From positions 119,189 to 183,188 of the forward strand of contig READ01000019.1 of NCBI GenBank assembly GCA_004293675.1: a DNA stretch of 64,000 nt, read 5' to 3'. Position 1 is the stretch's first letter, and the number at the start of each line of letters is the position of its first letter. Shown piece after piece: positions 16,953 to 25,149 of this stretch. Below the pieces are notes generated by a model. It saw only the letters and a list, made by a program, of their open reading frames with translations, searched no databases and was not told where the DNA came from. The position numbers and the translations under genes are program-made. The stretch is from Betaproteobacteria bacterium. Its GTDB lineage: Bacteria; Pseudomonadota; Gammaproteobacteria; Burkholderiales; Casimicrobiaceae.

Positions 16953-17591
16953 ATGTCTATCAAAACATTTGTGTTTAGCGCGATTCTTTTTGCGAGTTCA
17001 GTGGCGCTTGCGCCGTGGGCTGTGGCTCAAGCGCCGTCGCCATCAGGCACGGCAAAGGCCACGTTTGCCGGCGGTTGTTTTTGGTGTGTCGAATACGATT
17101 TCGATAAGGTCGACGGCGTGATTTCAACCACGTCGGGCTACATCGGCGGCAAGACCGCAAACCCAACCTACGAACAGGTTGCGGCAAAGGCGACTGGCCA
17201 TTACGAAGCCGTCGAAATCGTGTTTGACCCCAAGAAAGTCAGCTACGAAAAGCTCTTGGAGTATTTCTGGCGCACCATCGATCCAACCGACAAAGACGGT
17301 CAGTTTTGCGACAAAGGCGGACCCTACAAAACGGCCATATTCATGCACGATGCCGCCCAGCAAAAGGCCGCGCAAAACTCACGCGACGCGCTCGAAAAGA
17401 ACAAACCGTTTAAGGCGCCGGTCGTCACCGAGCTGCTCCCCGCCACCACGTTTTATCCCGCTGAGACCTACCATCAGGATTACTACAAAAAGAATCCCGT
17501 TCGCTACAAGTACTACCGCACCAGTTGCGGCCGTGATGCCCGAGTAAAAGAGCTGTGGGGCGCGCAGGCGGGGCAATTACCGGCGAAGTGA
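16953..17591 (+). CDS. msrA: Peptide methionine sulfoxide reductase MsrA, exported
   Basis: Reduces methionine-S-sulfoxide in proteins. The catalytic motif GGCFWCVEYDF lies near residue 43 and EYFWRTIDPTDKDGQF follows the core. An N-terminal signal peptide (MSIKTFVFSA then a hydrophobic stretch ending AVAQA) points to a periplasmic enzyme; GAGG lies 5 bp before this ATG, which was preferred over an ATG 39 bp upstream. A C-terminal Cys (RTSCGRDAR) could serve as the resolving residue. It stands alone, followed by repeats. Confidence 0.95.
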   Translation: MSIKTFVFSAILFASSVALAPWAVAQAPSPSGTAKATFAGGCFWCVEYDFDKVDGVISTTSGYIGGKTANPTYEQVAAKATGHYEAVEIVFDPKKVSYEKLLEYFWRTIDPTDKDGQFCDKGGPYKTAIFMHDAAQQKAAQNSRDALEKNKPFKAPVVTELLPATTFYPAETYHQDYYKKNPVRYKYYRTSCGRDARVKELWGAQAGQLPAK

Positions 17592-17620
17592 TGTTCTAAG
17601 CATTGACTAATCTGTTGTAG

Positions 17621-17720
17621 GCCATATGAAATATGGGATAGGCGTTGTTTTTATCAATTATGAAGAAGCTAAATTTTCTGCATTTACGCCTTATTTTTAA
17701 AGGCGCTGGTTAATAAAGCT
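17621..17720 (+). repeat. 100-bp double-hairpin element, copy D
   Basis: The left hairpin GCCATATGAAATATGGG and the right hairpin GCCTTATTTTTAAAGGCGC start 67 bp apart; the element ends GGTTAATAAAGCT. It starts 29 bp after the msrA stop. Confidence 0.9.
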
Positions 17721-17838
17721 GGGATAGCTGTACCAAGAACTTAACGCTAATCGTTTCAATAAGATCTGTGCGCAGCCAGCGCTCTCGTAATTCCCACACG
17801 AGCACGTTATCGCCAACTCACAGCAACCACCACTGTCT

Positions 17839-17939
17839 TTTCCCTCCCCTTCAAGGGGAGGGTTAGGGTGGGGATGGGTTTCTCACCGAGCAATGAACCC
17901 CATCCCCCTCCTAGCCTCCCCCTTGAAGGGGGAGGAACA
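17839..17939. repeat. GC-rich palindrome, copy 2
   Basis: TTCCCTCCCCTTCAAGGGGA at the left and CCCCCTTGAAGGGGGAGGAA at the right, with inner arms GGGGATGGG/CCCATCCCC. It is the first of two direct tandem copies. The 617-bp gap 17592-18209 holds one double-hairpin element and these two palindromes; no gene is seen. Confidence 0.92.
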
Positions 17940-17958
17940 AACCAGCGGGCCGCCCTGT

Positions 17959-18061
17959 CTTTTCCCTCCCCTTCATGGGGAGGGTTAGGGTGGGGATGGG
18001 TTTCTCGGCGTGCAATGAACCCCATCCCCCTCCTAGCCTCCCCCTTGAAGGGGGAGGAACA
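17959..18061. repeat. GC-rich palindrome, copy 3 (tandem with copy 2)
   Basis: Nearly identical to the preceding copy, including the flanking bases CTGTCTTTTCC, at a period of about 120 bp in the same orientation. This suggests a recent local duplication. Confidence 0.92.
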
Positions 18062-18209
18062 AACATAAGGTCGCGTAATCGCATGGGAAATCCATCGTGA
18101 CGGGGGAACAGCGCTACAAATTGCTGATCTCGCTCAGCTTAGAGTGATTTCTTCCAGAGCCCAGCGAGGCTGTTCCTTGCCCGTCGTTACAACGAGCTCA
18201 GACGCGCTG

Positions 18210-18965
18210 CTAGCGAACCCGAATACCCGCCGCCCGCATCACTGCTTTGGCCTCCGCCACGGTGTGTTCACCGTAGTGAAAAATGGATGCCGCGAGCACC
18301 GCATCGGCGTGGCCTTTTTGCACGCCATCCACTAAATGCTGTAAGTTGCCCACGCCACCCGAGGCGATCACTGGGATGCTCACCGCGTCAGCAATCGCGC
18401 GCGTAAGCTCGATATCGAAACCGATTTTTGCACCGTCGCGATCCATGCTGGTGAGCAAAATTTCGCCTGCGCCGCGATCAGCCACTTCGCGCGCCCACAG
18501 CACGGCGTCTTTGCCCGTCGCGGTTCGTCCACCATGAATGAACACTTCGAAAAAGCCGGGGCGCGTTTGCTTCGCATCAATCGCCGCGACCACGCACTGT
18601 GCACCGTAGAAATGGCTCGCTTTATCGAAGATCGTCGGATCGTTCACACCCGCCGTGTTGATGCTCACCTTGTCCGCACCCGCATTCAGCAGGGGCCGCA
18701 GGTCTTCGGCCGTTTTCACACCACCGCCGACGGTCAAGGGAATGAACACTTGTGATGCCACCTGCTCAATCAGGTCGTAGAGCAAACCGCGCTTCTCGAC
18801 ACTCGCGGTGATGTCCAGAAAACAAAGCTCGTCAGCGCCTTGATCGTTGTAGCGCTTAGCCACTTCAACCGGATCGCCCGCGTCGCGCAGTCCGACGAAA
18901 TTCACGCCTTTCACGACGCGGCCGTCTTTGATGTCTAAGCAGGGGATGATTCGTTTACAGAGCAT
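18210..18965 (-). CDS. hisF: Imidazole glycerol phosphate synthase, cyclase subunit HisF
   Basis: With HisH it makes imidazole glycerol phosphate and AICAR in histidine synthesis. A 251-residue TIM barrel: catalytic Asp in [14 protein letters not shown] near residue 11 and the second Asp in [15 protein letters not shown] near residue 130, with phosphate loops GGGVKT and ASGGVG. The ATG giving [11 protein letters not shown] is the canonical start. It is separated from hisA by a lipoprotein gene, a terminator and a dockerin-like gene, so it probably needs its own promoter. Its first ~16 codons are duplicated near 20.6 kb. No hisI/hisE follows. Confidence 0.96.
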   Translation of the reverse strand: MLCKRIIPCLDIKDGRVVKGVNFVGLRDAGDPVEVAKRYNDQGADELCFLDITASVEKRGLLYDLIEQVASQVFIPLTVGGGVKTAEDLRPLLNAGADKVSINTAGVNDPTIFDKASHFYGAQCVVAAIDAKQTRPGFFEVFIHGGRTATGKDAVLWAREVADRGAGEILLTSMDRDGAKIGFDIELTRAIADAVSIPVIASGGVGNLQHLVDGVQKGHADAVLAASIFHYGEHTVAEAKAVMRAAGIRVR

Positions 18966-19065
18966 AGAAAGGCAGGACAAGATGACGACGTTCGCTTTGC
19001 TCACTAAGACGACGCTGCGCTAGGACGCGAGCAGTTCTCGTAGTGAGATCATCAATGTTACGGGC
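18921..19065. repeat. Direct repeat flanking dockerin-like gene, left copy
   Basis: A ~145-bp segment covering the first ~15 codons of hisF and ~100 bp upstream, repeated in the same orientation at 20608-20753 with roughly 85% identity by eye. Shared text includes AGAGCATAGAAAGGCAGGAC and GACGCTGCGCTAGGACGCGA. Confidence 0.9.
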
Positions 19066-19107
19066 TATTTCCGGAGTCCGTTGTGTCCTGTATGCCCGTA
19101 ACAAACG

Positions 19108-20565
19108 CTACGGCTGACATTGTGGATCCGAAGGGTTGCAATAAAGACTCGGCATCAGATTGCCAGTCCATTTGGCACGCAGAATGGCGTTGTTGTTGTT
19201 ATTGCTGGGATCTGTGTCCCAGAAACTGAAGCCGAACAATTCGCGGTGGAACCACGGCCCCGTATGTCCGCCCCAAAATCCTTCTGAACCGAGAGTAGCG
19301 CAAAACGCTCGCGACCACTTAATTGACCAAGGGATGTTCGATTTGGGCGCGCTAAACACGCCTTCCGCTCCGCCGGGCGTCCCGCAGGGCGGGTGGCCGT
19401 CGGGTAAATATGGCGCTTGATCTTGCGCATTGGGCACGAAAGTCGAGCCGCAATGCGCGTTAGTCGAGCCTTGGCAAGGCCCGTATGCGGAGCCCGTCGT
19501 GCCTGGATAGGCCGCATCCCATTTCGTGGTGAACTTTCGTTCATCCCCCCACTGCGCTCTCGCAAACATGCAATAGTCCTCTTTAACCAGTCGATCCTCG
19601 CTGGTGTACCCCACGAGCGCTCTCACGTGGTTAATCGCGATGCGATGCCATTCGTCGACTTCCGCCTTGGTCGGGTTACGATTGTCGGCAAAGGGTTGAT
19701 ATTGGTAGAACACCTCACGAATCCCTCGGACACGATCGCCGCTTGGGCAGATCGCGCTGGTCAAGTCAGCTTTGCTCATTCGAGACGGGTTGTAGATAGT
19801 GCCGTCCCATTTCGACGCAAGCCAACTGTCGGCAGATATCCAGCTCACGCTATCGGGATCATGTGCTGTGGTGCCGCCAGTGATGGGTTTGGCGGCAAAC
19901 GTACTCCAGTCTGACTGATTGGGCGTGTATTGCTGAGGGGTAGGCAAACCGGCGTTGCAGGCGAGGTTGAGGTAATCACGAATTGCGGGCCAAGTCGTCA
20001 GTGTCGTAGCGGCGATCAGAGGCGCGATACCGGTGATTGCCGCGCTCCCGGTACGTCCGCGCATCACATTCAACAGCAGCAATCCATCGATCATTGCGCT
20101 CACCTTTTGGTCGCGATTGATATCGAGCACTGGAGGCGATGCGGTGACAAGTGGTGCGATTGCTGCTTCGATCGCCATCGACGTTGTATTCAACGCGCAA
20201 GCATTGCTCGTGATGCCCTGCGACAAGGCATTGCCCCGGTAGCCATGGAGGAATCGCGCGATAAACAAGCCATCCATCGATGTAAGGAGCCCATCGCCAT
20301 CCACATCGAGCGAGCAAGCAGCCGTCCCCGCGCGAGGTCGTATCGGCTCGCACGCGACGGCTAACACAGCAGGAGTGGCAGCAGCCGACTTGCGATCAAG
20401 GAAGAGCGCCTGCCCCAACTCAATCGGCAAATTGAGGTCAACCGCCACCGGTGCGCCGGTGCCTGCGCCCCGATCAAGAGTGTTCTGGGAAAACGCAGGA
20501 TCGATTCCAGCCACGGCCCCTATCAGCGCCAAAGACTTCGACAAAAAGAGCATCTGCTTCGTCAT
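19108..20565 (-). CDS. Secreted protein with two dockerin-like calcium repeats
   Basis: A 485-residue protein with a signal peptide (cleavage near AFSQ, residue 27). Two dockerin-like EF-hand repeats follow: LDVDGDGLLTSMDGLFIARF (residues ~86-105) and LDINRDQKVSAMIDGLLLLN (~147-166), each with the DxDxDG-type loop and Leu/Arg helix. The C-terminal ~290 residues are rich in Trp, Cys, Pro and Gly (EWHRIAINHVRALVGY; WFHRELFGFSFWD) and not recognised; a CAP/SCP-like fold is possible but unproven. GGGAG lies 8 bp before the ATG at 20565; a GTG at 20574 is also in frame. It lies between two copies of the hisF 5' region, so it was probably inserted. Confidence 0.8.
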   Translation of the reverse strand: MTKQMLFLSKSLALIGAVAGIDPAFSQNTLDRGAGTGAPVAVDLNLPIELGQALFLDRKSAAATPAVLAVACEPIRPRAGTAACSLDVDGDGLLTSMDGLFIARFLHGYRGNALSQGITSNACALNTTSMAIEAAIAPLVTASPPVLDINRDQKVSAMIDGLLLLNVMRGRTGSAAITGIAPLIAATTLTTWPAIRDYLNLACNAGLPTPQQYTPNQSDWSTFAAKPITGGTTAHDPDSVSWISADSWLASKWDGTIYNPSRMSKADLTSAICPSGDRVRGIREVFYQYQPFADNRNPTKAEVDEWHRIAINHVRALVGYTSEDRLVKEDYCMFARAQWGDERKFTTKWDAAYPGTTGSAYGPCQGSTNAHCGSTFVPNAQDQAPYLPDGHPPCGTPGGAEGVFSAPKSNIPWSIKWSRAFCATLGSEGFWGGHTGPWFHRELFGFSFWDTDPSNNNNNAILRAKWTGNLMPSLYCNPSDPQCQP

Positions 20566-20589
20566 ATTTGTCACTCCCAGTTCGAGGTT

Positions 20590-20652
20590 TCATAGGTAGT
20601 CAACGCGACCGTCTTCAATGTCAAGGCAGCGGGTGAATCGTTTGCAGAGCAT
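20590..20652 (-). pseudogene. Truncated hisF 5' stub
   Basis: An ATG-initiated frame of 20 codons reads MLCKRFTRCLDIEDGRV then diverges to a stop, matching the HisF start [17 protein letters not shown]. It lies 25 bp upstream of the dockerin-like gene start on the same strand, so it could act as a short upstream reading frame or simply be debris of the duplication. Confidence 0.85.
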
Positions 20653-20753
20653 AGAAAGGCAGGACGAGATGACGACGTTCGCTTTGCTCCCTAGGACGAC
20701 GCTGCGCTAGGACGCGAGCAGATCTCGTAGCGACATCATGAATGTTACGGGCT
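20608..20753. repeat. Direct repeat flanking dockerin-like gene, right copy
   Basis: The partner of 18921-19065. Both copies carry the hisF start and the same ~100 bp upstream sequence ending ATGTTACGGGC. About 1.54 kb separates the copies. Confidence 0.9.
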
Positions 20754-20823
20754 TCGAGCGCAAGCCGTTCGCGCCGAGCTTGTCGCGGGGTTGGTGGCGC
20801 GTCAACATTACCGCTACAGAAAC

Positions 20824-20852
20824 AAAAAACCAGCCCGTGGGCTGGTTTTTTT
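20824..20852. terminator. Bidirectional intrinsic terminator
   Basis: AAAAAACCAGCC-CGTG-GGCTGGTTTTTTT: a perfect GC-rich stem with a 4-base loop, an A-run before it and a T-run after it. It lies downstream of the lipoprotein gene on the minus strand and would stop read-through from the hisA side toward hisF. Confidence 0.93.
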
Positions 20853-20904
20853 ATTGCTCGATACAACTACTGACGTGGAGGGAATCCGTCAGAGCAGTGT
20901 CTGC

Positions 20905-21375
20905 TTACTTCGCCGGAGCTGGCGCAAGTGGGTCTTTTCCCGCGGTCGGTTCACCGGCCTTATGATCTGCGCGATCAAACGTAAGTGTTTTGCCCATTAC
21001 AACGCGGATCCACTCGGGAAAGTTGTAGGCCTTGCCAGTGGCTTGGTCAACGATGATGCCGACGCCTCCGCCAATCAGCACATTTCCAAACGTAGCTGCG
21101 CCTACGCGCGAGATAAGGATGGCCTTGCCGTCGGGCATGCCATCTTTTTTGCACTCAATCCCTGCGTCGCCCGCCGCTTTAGGAACTGGGACTGTATTGG
21201 GCGACTTGAAAGGCGTTGCAACTCCCGCGCGCATCAGGCTGCAGTCCGCCGCGTCGACCGCCTGACCATCTAAGGTCACCGTTTCGACTTTGACTTGCGT
21301 ATCGCCCGATGTGGTGATACTCGCGCAGCCAGAAAGCGCTGCCACGAGAAAGAGTGCTGAGCACAGTTTTTTCAT
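20905..21375 (-). CDS. Small lipoprotein, unknown function
   Basis: A 156-residue predicted lipoprotein: MKKLCSALFLVAALSGC gives a short signal with lipobox LSGC (Cys near residue 17). The body contains a Gly-rich segment NVLIGGGVGIIVDQATGKAYN (too short to be a clear membrane helix) and ends in a Pro/Ala-rich tail. Two Cys near residues 45 and 75 may pair. It sits between hisA and the terminator on the his strand. The closest general look is to small entry-type lipoproteins found with translocated cargo; function unknown. Confidence 0.8.
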   Translation of the reverse strand: MKKLCSALFLVAALSGCASITTSGDTQVKVETVTLDGQAVDAADCSLMRAGVATPFKSPNTVPVPKAAGDAGIECKKDGMPDGKAILISRVGAATFGNVLIGGGVGIIVDQATGKAYNFPEWIRVVMGKTLTFDRADHKAGEPTAGKDPLAPAPAK

Positions 21376-21474
21376 TTTGCTTTTGCCCCGTTTTTAGGGT
21401 GAGTTGATTGTCGTTCGACTTATAGCATTCGTGGTCTGCTGGTGCCGAGCAACGTCGATGTGATCAAAAGTGCC

Positions 21475-21564
21475 GTAGGGTGGGCACCCCGTGCCCACCG
21501 TGGTCGCAATCAACAACAGTCTATGTCTCGCGAAGTGCTGGTGGGCAGAGGCTGCCCACCCTAC
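21475..21564. repeat. GTAGGGTGGGCA inverted repeat
   Basis: GTAGGGTGGGCACCCCGTGC at the left and GTGGGCAGAGGCTGCCCACC-CTAC at the right form a ~90-bp inverted pair between hisA and the lipoprotein gene. A fragment of the same motif (TAGGGTGGGCCGCGCCCACC) occurs near 26.45 kb between hisD and hisG. Confidence 0.85.
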
Positions 21565-21613
21565 GAACTCTCCAATGCGATCAGATGTTGCGCAGTCGAA
21601 TCGTCCACAAGAC

Positions 21614-22342
21614 TCACTTCAACGCCGCAACCGCAGCCTTGAAATCAAGCGTACCTTCATACAAAGCACGTCCACACACAACACCCGCAATGCCGTCAGC
21701 CTCGTAAGGCTTCAACAACTTCACGTGCTCAACATTGTGGATACCACCCGACGCGTACACGGGCACTCGGAGCGGTTGCGCGAGGCGCACGGTGGCTTCG
21801 ATGTTGATGCCAGTGCCCATGCCGTCGCGGCCGATGTCGGTGTAAATGATGCCTTCTATCCCGTAGTCTTCGAAGCGTTTGCCTAGATCGAGCGCGTCGT
21901 GGCCGGTGAGTTTGCTCCAGCCGTCGGTGGCGACTTTGCCGTCTTTGGCGTCGAGGCCGACGATCACTGCGCCGGGGAAGGCGTTGCAGGCATCGTGCAG
22001 GAAGCCGGGGTTTTTGATGGCGGCGGTGCCGATGATGACGTAGTTGATGCCGTCATTTAAATAGCGCTCGATCGTGTCGAGGTCGCGAATGCCGCCGCCG
22101 AGCTGCACGTCGATGTCGTCGCCCACTTCGGCGAGGATGGCTTTGATGGCGTTTTCGTTGATGGGCTTACCGGCGAATGCGCCGTTCAAATCAACAAGAT
22201 GCAAGCGCTCCGCACCGAGATCGACCCAGTGTCGTGCCATTGCGGCGGGGTCTTCGGAGAATACGGTGGTTTGATCCATGTCGCCTTGGCGAAGGCGCAC
22301 GCAGCGGCCGTCTTTGAGATCAATGGCGGGAATAACTAGCAT
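21614..22342 (-). CDS. hisA: ProFAR isomerase HisA
   Basis: Isomerises ProFAR to PRFAR, the fourth step of histidine synthesis. A 242-residue TIM barrel with [18 protein letters not shown] at the N-terminus (catalytic Asp near residue 8), [11 protein letters not shown], and [13 protein letters not shown] carrying the second Asp near residue 130. It lies 40 bp after hisH on the same strand. The usual neighbour hisF is now about 2.7 kb further on. Confidence 0.97.
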   Translation of the reverse strand: MLVIPAIDLKDGRCVRLRQGDMDQTTVFSEDPAAMARHWVDLGAERLHLVDLNGAFAGKPINENAIKAILAEVGDDIDVQLGGGIRDLDTIERYLNDGINYVIIGTAAIKNPGFLHDACNAFPGAVIVGLDAKDGKVATDGWSKLTGHDALDLGKRFEDYGIEGIIYTDIGRDGMGTGINIEATVRLAQPLRVPVYASGGIHNVEHVKLLKPYEADGIAGVVCGRALYEGTLDFKAAVAALK

Positions 22343-22382
22343 GGTGATTTGTGATTGGAAGTGAACACGAAGCGAGCGGTTT

Positions 22383-23033
22383 TTAAACTGCGCCGTTCCA
22401 AGTTGAGAAATTTTTCAAAAGGCGCAAACCCGCGTCTGCGCTCTTTTCGGGATGAAACTGTACCGCAAAAATATTGGCGCTGCTCACCGCAACGCAAATC
22501 GGATCAGGGTAGTTTGCCACGCCCGCGACAACAGCGTTATTCGCCGGTACCGCGTAATAGCTATTTGCGAAGTAAAACGCATTGCTGTCAGCCACGCCCG
22601 CCCAGCAGGGATGCGCTGCCATGGCGCCAGGAAAGTGAACGGCATTCCAACCCATGTGCGGCACTTTGAGCGTGTTGCCCTGATGATCGCGATGGGCCTT
22701 TGGGAAGCGCACCGACTTGCCAGCCAGATAGCCCAGTGATGGCACGTCGCCCTCTTCGCTCACCTCAAAGAGCATTTGCAGACCCAGACACACGCCGAAA
22801 AACGGCCGCGTTTGTGAAGCCGTGAGCAATACATCACGCAGCCCCGACGCGTTCAATGCAGCCATGCTCTCGGGCATGGCGGCTTGTCCGGGCAACACCA
22901 CGCGATCAGCTTCGGCGATTTGTTTCGCATCAGCGGTGATCAAAACGCTCTGATCAGGCGCGACGTGTTGTAGCGCTTTGGCGACGGACCTTAGGTTGCC
23001 CATGCCGTAGTCGACGATGGCGATGGATTTCAC
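22383..23033 (-). CDS. hisH: Imidazole glycerol phosphate synthase, glutaminase subunit HisH
   Basis: Supplies ammonia from glutamine to HisF. A 216-residue class I amidotransferase with catalytic Cys in [11 protein letters not shown] (near residue 80) and the His-Glu pair in [10 protein letters not shown] near residue 193. The start is GTG, giving [14 protein letters not shown]. The ribosome site GGAGGG, 4 bp upstream of the GTG, belongs to a GC-rich palindrome that abuts the start codon and could hide it in a hairpin. Confidence 0.96.
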   Translation of the reverse strand: MKSIAIVDYGMGNLRSVAKALQHVAPDQSVLITADAKQIAEADRVVLPGQAAMPESMAALNASGLRDVLLTASQTRPFFGVCLGLQMLFEVSEEGDVPSLGYLAGKSVRFPKAHRDHQGNTLKVPHMGWNAVHFPGAMAAHPCWAGVADSNAFYFANSYYAVPANNAVVAGVANYPDPICVAVSSANIFAVQFHPEKSADAGLRLLKNFSTWNGAV

Positions 23034-23150
23034 TGTTCCCTCCCCCTGGGGGGGAGGGTTAGGGAGAGGGAGTGTCTGCCCGAATCAAGGTTGGGTTGAG
23101 TAGAAACTCCCTCTCCCCTAGCCCCTCCCCCCCGGGGGGAGGGGAACAGT
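23033..23150. repeat. GC-rich palindrome, copy 4 (hisB-hisH junction)
   Basis: ACTGTTCCCTCCCC at the left and GGGGAGGGGAACAGT at the right, with inner arms GAGAGGGAGT/ACTCCCTCTC and CCCGGG-type tips. It fills the gap between hisB and hisH and touches the hisH start codon. Confidence 0.93.
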
Positions 23151-23157
23151 GCGTCAA

Positions 23158-23751
23158 TCACAGCACACCTTTGGTCGAAACGATTACGCCGGCCGCGCAA
23201 GGGTCGCGCTCACACGCCATGCGAAGGGCGCGAGCAAACGCTTTAAACACAGTTTCACATTGATGATGCGCATTCTCGCCGCGCAGGTTGTCGATGTGCA
23301 ATGTGGCTAAGGCGTGATTCACAAAACCTTGAAAAAACTCATGCGTCAGATCGACGTCGAACGTACCGATCATGGCGCGAGTGAACGGCACATGAAACTC
23401 GAGGCCCGGTCGACCGGACAGATCGATCACAACGCGCGATAGCGCTTCATCGAGAGGCACATACGAATGCCCGTAGCGATTGATGCCCGCTTTGTCGCCC
23501 ACGGCTGCTTTGAACGCTTGGCCCAAGGTGATGCCAACATCTTCCACTGTGTGATGCGCATCGATGTGCAGATCACCGTTGGCATGTACGGTGACATCCA
23601 TCATGCCGTGACGCGCGAGTTGATCGAGCATGTGATCGAGAAACGGCACACCCGTATTGAGATCGGCTTTGCCAGAACCATCGAGGTCAATGGCGACCGT
23701 GATCTGGGTTTCTTTGGTGTTGCGTTCGATTTTGGCGGTGCGATTATTCAT
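23158..23751 (-). CDS. hisB: Imidazoleglycerol-phosphate dehydratase HisB
   Basis: Dehydrates imidazole glycerol phosphate to imidazole acetol phosphate. A 197-residue monofunctional enzyme, with no phosphatase domain. The metal-binding motifs are [14 protein letters not shown] (near residue 40), [11 protein letters not shown] (near residue 63) and [17 protein letters not shown] near the C-terminus. Its start lies just after a REP doublet; hisC is upstream on the same strand. Confidence 0.97.
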   Translation of the reverse strand: MNNRTAKIERNTKETQITVAIDLDGSGKADLNTGVPFLDHMLDQLARHGMMDVTVHANGDLHIDAHHTVEDVGITLGQAFKAAVGDKAGINRYGHSYVPLDEALSRVVIDLSGRPGLEFHVPFTRAMIGTFDVDLTHEFFQGFVNHALATLHIDNLRGENAHHQCETVFKAFARALRMACERDPCAAGVIVSTKGVL

Positions 23752-23759
23752 AGCGCTAT

Positions 23760-23843
23760 TGTAGGAGCGGCTTCGCCGCGATACATTGGGAATGGAGAGG
23801 TCAGCGTCATTCGGTGCGGGATCGCGGTGAAACCGCTCCTACA
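23760..23843. repeat. GTAG-type REP doublet, copy 3
   Basis: TGTAGGAGCGGCTTCGCCGC on the left and GCGGTGAAACCGCTCCTACA on the right. It occupies the hisC-hisB gap. The TAG of the right unit, read on the minus strand, is the stop codon of hisC. Confidence 0.92.
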
Positions 23844-24921
23844 AAATGCCGTCAAGGGCGACTAACAACGCCTCTACTTCACTGGGCGTACCCGCCGAAA
23901 GCCGCAACGTATTGGCCATATGGGGATGCAGCGCTGAAAGATTTCTCACCAAGATTCCGCGCGCTTTGAGTCCATCAAACACCTTCGCTGAATCCGGAAA
24001 TCGAGCGAGCACGAAATTGGCCGCAGACGGAAACGGCGTGACACCCGGCATTTTTTGTAAAGCGTTAAACATCCGATCACGCTGCTCGACCATTTGCCGG
24101 GCATGATGTTTCAAGGTGTCGAAATGTTTGAGCATCACCTCGGCGGCGATTTGCTGCAGCACGCCCACGTTAAACGGCCCGCGCACTTTATTGAATTCGT
24201 TGATCCAGTCCGGCGCGCCGACAGCGTAGCCCAAGCGAATACCGGCAAGACCAATTTTGGAGAGCGTGCGCATCAATACAAGATTCGGAAACTCATCGAG
24301 CCGCGCGAGCCAAGAGCGGCCGGCAAACGCCTCATAGGCTTCATCGATCACAACGAGCCCTGGTGCGGCCTTGATCACGCGCTCGATGTCAGCATCGGGA
24401 TACAAATTGCCGGTGGGATTGTTTGGATAGACGATCCAAACGAGCTTGGGTTGCTCGCGCTCAATCGTTGCAAGCAGTGCGTCTACATCTAGCGTGAAAT
24501 CGGCCCGAAGCGATACGCCGACATACCGTCCCGCAACGGCTGTCGCTGCATTCTTGAACACGGAAAATGACGGTTCAAGGGAGACCACTGCGCCGCCGCC
24601 CGCAAGGATCGACTGCGAAATGATGGTGATGACTTCGTCGGAGCCCGAGCCGAGAATGATTTCGTATTTCGCATCGATGCCGAGCGTTTTTCGCATCATG
24701 TCTTTGAGCGCAGGTGCCGACGGATCGGGATAGCGATTGAACGCTGCCGCCGCCATTCGCTCGCCCAGCTCACGCCGCAGCTCAACAGCCGGCAGTTGCG
24801 GGTCGAAATGCGTGTCCTCCATCAATTCCAACTTGATGCCGGGCCACGGTGGTGCTACCGGATAGGCCTTCATCGCCCTCACTTCCGGGCGGATGGTTCG
24901 ATCTATGAATGGATTCGACAT
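23839..24921 (-). CDS. hisC: Histidinol-phosphate aminotransferase HisC
   Basis: Transfers an amino group to imidazole acetol phosphate. A 360-residue fold-type I PLP enzyme: RYPDPSAPALKD, VYPNNPTGNLYPDAD, VIDEAYEAFAG and the PLP lysine in MRTLSKIGLAGIRLGYA (near residue 220). The N-terminal substrate segment reads KLELMEDTHFDP where most relatives have an N-E-N-P-type motif. The stop codon is formed by a REP unit. The gene follows hisD after a 228-bp gap holding an inverted repeat. Confidence 0.95.
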   Translation of the reverse strand: MSNPFIDRTIRPEVRAMKAYPVAPPWPGIKLELMEDTHFDPQLPAVELRRELGERMAAAAFNRYPDPSAPALKDMMRKTLGIDAKYEIILGSGSDEVITIISQSILAGGGAVVSLEPSFSVFKNAATAVAGRYVGVSLRADFTLDVDALLATIEREQPKLVWIVYPNNPTGNLYPDADIERVIKAAPGLVVIDEAYEAFAGRSWLARLDEFPNLVLMRTLSKIGLAGIRLGYAVGAPDWINEFNKVRGPFNVGVLQQIAAEVMLKHFDTLKHHARQMVEQRDRMFNALQKMPGVTPFPSAANFVLARFPDSAKVFDGLKARGILVRNLSALHPHMANTLRLSAGTPSEVEALLVALDGIL

Positions 24922-25025
24922 AAATAATTTTCTTTACTATCGCCCGATTTAGTCGGGGCAACATCAAAAGTGCCAATTTGTGATTCTTTGCTCGATCAAC
25001 CCTGATCTCGTTCTTTGCGCAGTAC

Positions 25026-25144
25026 CGATTTTTTGACGCAGATTAACGCGGATTGAAAACAGATTTACGCAGATTTTCTCTTTAACATGCTCAAAGAAAT
25101 CTGTGGTGATCCGCCTGAAATCAGCGTTAATCTGCGTCAAAAAA
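25026..25144. repeat. GACGCAGATT inverted repeat, copy 2
   Basis: TTTTTTGACGCAGATTAACG and CGTTAATCTGCGTCAAAAAA form the ends of a ~118-bp inverted repeat. It lies in the hisD-hisC gap, 5 bp from the hisD stop. Confidence 0.92.
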
Positions 25145-25149
25145 CACGA

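Noticed and set aside
17807..18068. Frames coding Pro/Gly-rich peptides across the tandem GC palindromes
   Set aside because: They are reading frames through repeat DNA with no ribosome site; unlike the leuS copy they are not part of a conserved gene.
19417..20364. Long plus-strand frames opposite the dockerin-like gene
   Set aside because: They are antisense to a protein with a signal peptide and recognisable calcium repeats, and show no family features.
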